Below are positions 3,849 to 5,972 of a DNA stretch of 5,972 nt, one piece after another. Origin of the DNA: Thermodesulfobacteriaceae bacterium (GTDB taxonomy: Bacteria > Desulfobacterota > Dissulfuribacteria > Dissulfuribacterales > UBA3076); assembly GCA_012961845.1 (NCBI GenBank), contig DTYO01000042.1:1-5972 (forward strand). The letters run 5' to 3'. The notes below the pieces were generated by a model. The model made no database searches. It was not told where the DNA came from and saw nothing but the letters and a program-made list of their open reading frames with translations. Position 1 is the stretch's first letter. Each line of letters opens with the position of its first letter. Position numbers and translations under genes: made by a program.

Positions 3849-5972
3849 CTAAGCCCCTTTCTGCCCCAGAACAACCCTGTAGCGGTTCTGTGCCTGACGG
3901 GCCGCCCTGATACGGATGAACCATATTATTGCCAGTCCGGCTGCCGCTGCTGCATAGTTCAGGTATTCCCAGAACATATGAGTTTTCTGATCCATGGGCC
4001 TGAGTGTCCGGGAAAAGTGTCCTCGGCCCCTGATAGACAGCAGATCACGATCTTCCAGTGACCAGTCTACTGCATTGGCTACCAGCTGGACCGGATTGAG
4101 ATACCTGGTTCCAAGGGCGCCTGACGCCAGGCTGAGGGCCGTATCGGTAAGAAACGTGTTGGAAGAAAAAAGGATGATCCGGGCGGAATCAGGGGATTTG
4201 TTGATGGTCCTCGTGATTACAGTGCCGTTGTCTCCGTTTTCTTCATCTTCCGTATTTTCCTGTCCGGCAGCCTCTTCCGGACTGCTCTCAGCCGAAGTGC
4301 TGAGCAGAGGATTCGGTCTGTCCTTGAAATAGGATTCAAAACTGCCCTCTACCACTGCGGCAACCAGCTTTCTGCCTCTGTCTCCCGCCTCGGGGAAACC
4401 TGATGGTCCATGGGCCGTGAAGTCAGGCTGGATATTGGTAGAGTTGGAACTCCATGACATCTCAGAGCTTTCCAGCAGCCTGATTACATGTTTGCCTTCT
4501 TTGTCAAGGTCCAGCTTCAGGGGGGAGGCCCAGCTTAGAGTGACCTGGTTAATACCCGACGCAATGCCGCTTTCCTGATCTATGCCGTCCTTCCTGAGGT
4601 CCACAAAATAGGGATAGTTTATCATTTGCGTCTCCCTGACGATAAAGCCGCCGACCTTGCGTTCAACTGGGATGGGGAAGGCGCTGTTCCGGGGGTCCAG
4701 GACCATCTCTTTTTCGATGATTATGCCGTGGTGAGCCAGCCAGTCCCGAAGGCCCGAATCGTGGTTTTTGGCAAAGAGCGTTCCGCTCAGCTCCACATCA
4801 AAGGCTGAAGTGGCCAGGATCACAGTTCCCCCCTGCATCAGGAACTGGTCCAATGCAAAGAGCTGTTTCCGGTCAAGTCCTTCGGGGGCTAATATCAGAA
4901 GCAGATCCGTTTCCGCAGGAATCTGTCCGCTCTTCAGGTCCGTATCCACCACTGTATGTTCCTCCTGCAGTGCGGTGCGAAGCCAGTTGAACTGTTTGCC
5001 GCCTCTCTGAAATCCCAGCTGGGGAACAGAAGGAAGATCCCGGGGAGTGTGGAGGGCTATGGTCTTTAGAAATCCCCTGGCAAAACGCTTGAGCGCTGAC
5101 TGTACGGCACGTTCCAGGCTGCTTTTTTCCAGGTCGTCAGGCAGAGGCACTTGGACAGTCCTGTCTCCGTTCTTGAGCACCATGTAGAACCAGAAGCTTT
5201 CAGTGTCCAGCAGGCTGGTCACCATGGGCCGGAATCCGTATTCAGCTTCGATTTTCCTGGCGAGAGCCCCGCCCTGTTCATCGGGGTCTGCCAGCTCCGC
5301 CGTAAATTTGCCAGAAGACTCTTTTTTAAGTTTTTCCAGTATTTCCGTCAGGCTTTTTTTCAGTTCAACCAGCTGCCCCGGCAGTTTTTCATCAGTGGAA
5401 ATATACCCCCTGAAGGTCACCGGTGCAGTTATGTTTCCGAACAGATTACCCGATCCCTGATACGCATACAGTACCTTCCTTATGGCCCGGGTGATGTCGA
5501 ACTCAGGGTTCCTGAGATCCACTTCTATATCCGTCTCGCTTCCTGCCTTTACCTCAATGAGATCCCTGAAGCCAAGGACTTCATATTGATCGCCGTACTT
5601 GACAAGGATGTCGAAGTAGGAATTGGTGACGGATGCCTGGTATTTGCTGGCAGTCTGGAATGGAACGGGCCTGATGCCGTATTTTTCACCGGCCTCCTGT
5701 TCCATCTCAGGATAGTGTATGGGATCGATGATCTCTACCCTCACCCTGTCTCTGCCTGCAATGGAATATTCTTCCAGGAGGTCCTGCAGACGCGGGACCA
5801 GGGGCGCCAGCAGCGGGTGGGTCTGGGCGCTGAAATAGCCCCGTATAAGCAGGGGTTCCCTGAGTTGTGCCAGGCAGCTCCTAGTGACGTCAGAAATAGA
5901 ATATATACTGCCCTGGGTCAGGTCGATCCTGAAGGCTGTTACAGGGGCAAGCCAGAAGTTCGCGGCAATGAA
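3849..5972 (-). CDS. GldG-like ABC-transporter auxiliary protein with duplicated N-terminal domain (5' end outside window)
   Basis: The open frame runs from the right edge to the TAG at 3849, giving 707 visible residues (residue 1 at 5972). The GTG at 5744 is an internal Val codon: upstream residues RIDLTQGSIYSISDVTR and EPLLIRGYFS are classic GldG sequence. The N-terminal unit at 39-170 is repeated at about 182-298 (APVTFRGYIS to LERAVQSALKRF). The ABC-auxiliary domain follows from about 300 (KTIALHTPRDLP, ETDLLLILAPEGL, FLMQGGTVILATS). After an acidic low-complexity stretch (563-584) comes the GldG-type end (IILFSSNTFLTD, NPVQLVANAVDWSLEDRDLLSIRGRG, about 599-650). A C-terminal helix (about 670-688, YAAAAAGLAIIWFI) with a basic tail anchors it, tail in the cytoplasm. 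Relatives work with an ATPase and an ABC-2 permease; GldAFG is needed for gliding in Bacteroidota, but here the substrate is unknown. The missing N-terminus should hold at least one membrane helix and may be fused to a permease. Operon with the DUF4340 gene. Confidence 0.85.
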   Translation of the reverse strand, partial: FIAANFWLAPVTAFRIDLTQGSIYSISDVTRSCLAQLREPLLIRGYFSAQTHPLLAPLVPRLQDLLEEYSIAGRDRVRVEIIDPIHYPEMEQEAGEKYGIRPVPFQTASKYQASVTNSYFDILVKYGDQYEVLGFRDLIEVKAGSETDIEVDLRNPEFDITRAIRKVLYAYQGSGNLFGNITAPVTFRGYISTDEKLPGQLVELKKSLTEILEKLKKESSGKFTAELADPDEQGGALARKIEAEYGFRPMVTSLLDTESFWFYMVLKNGDRTVQVPLPDDLEKSSLERAVQSALKRFARGFLKTIALHTPRDLPSVPQLGFQRGGKQFNWLRTALQEEHTVVDTDLKSGQIPAETDLLLILAPEGLDRKQLFALDQFLMQGGTVILATSAFDVELSGTLFAKNHDSGLRDWLAHHGIIIEKEMVLDPRNSAFPIPVERKVGGFIVRETQMINYPYFVDLRKDGIDQESGIASGINQVTLSWASPLKLDLDKEGKHVIRLLESSEMSWSSNSTNIQPDFTAHGPSGFPEAGDRGRKLVAAVVEGSFESYFKDRPNPLLSTSAESSPEEAAGQENTEDEENGDNGTVITRTINKSPDSARIILFSSNTFLTDTALSLASGALGTRYLNPVQLVANAVDWSLEDRDLLSIRGRGHFSRTLRPMDQKTHMFWEYLNYAAAAAGLAIIWFIRIRAARQAQNRYRVVLGQKGA
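3854..3858 (-). promoter_or_regulatory. Ribosome binding site of the DUF4340 gene within the end of the upstream gene
   Basis: On the minus strand AGGGG (within GAAAGGGGC) ends 8 bases before the ATG at 3845-3843. It sits inside the last codons of the GldG-like gene. This supports the chosen start and translational coupling. Confidence 0.65.

Noticed and set aside
3849..5744. GTG at 5744 as the start of the GldG-like gene
   Set aside because: The same frame stays open to the right edge and encodes conserved GldG N-terminal sequence, so the GTG is an internal valine codon.
1..5972. CRISPR array, tRNA or rRNA genes
   Set aside because: No regularly spaced direct repeats and no tRNA or rRNA-like segments were seen; nearly all the sequence from 210 on is accounted for by four coding regions.

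Overview
The window holds four protein genes in two convergent pairs, plus a short structured region at the left edge. Two genes read rightward: a tyrosine recombinase of the integron-integrase (IntI) family (210-1634) and a DUF1343/NamZ-type peptidoglycan hexosaminidase homologue (1651-2829). Two read leftward from beyond the right edge: a long GldG-like ABC-transporter auxiliary protein (3849-5972, N-terminus cut off) and a DUF4340 membrane-anchored protein (2886-3845). Nearly all of the window from 210 to 5972 is coding.

Nothing here fixes the organism. An environmental IntI with an extra N-terminal domain, the GldG-like/DUF4340 pair and moderate-to-high GC content fit a Gram-negative environmental bacterium, most plausibly a Desulfobacterota (deltaproteobacterial) lineage. 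This is inference from family familiarity, not from a marker gene.

Left edge (1-209): the first 77 bases are about 71% G+C and packed with inverted repeats. The next 132 bases are about 35% G+C and hold two further small palindromes and a perfect TTGACA -35-like hexamer. This is where an integron attachment site (attI) and the integrase promoter would be expected. No consensus attI core or attC site is convincing, and any cassette array would lie left of the window.

Middle (210-2829): the integrase has all the tyrosine-recombinase catalytic residues and the IntI-specific insert. Its N-terminus also carries a second SAM-like DNA-binding domain. The namZ-like gene starts 16 bases after its stop codon, so the two may be co-transcribed, although no functional link is known. 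The NamZ homologue has no signal peptide and has Gln where many relatives have Glu in the SPxHG motif.

Right side (2886-5972): the GldG-like and DUF4340 genes are 3 bases apart and almost certainly one operon. Its promoter, and probably ABC ATPase and permease genes, lie to the right. Both products look membrane-anchored with large periplasmic parts, as expected for an ABC-2 type export or envelope machine. The GldG-like protein contains a tandem duplication of its N-terminal domain, the most distinctive protein-level feature seen here.
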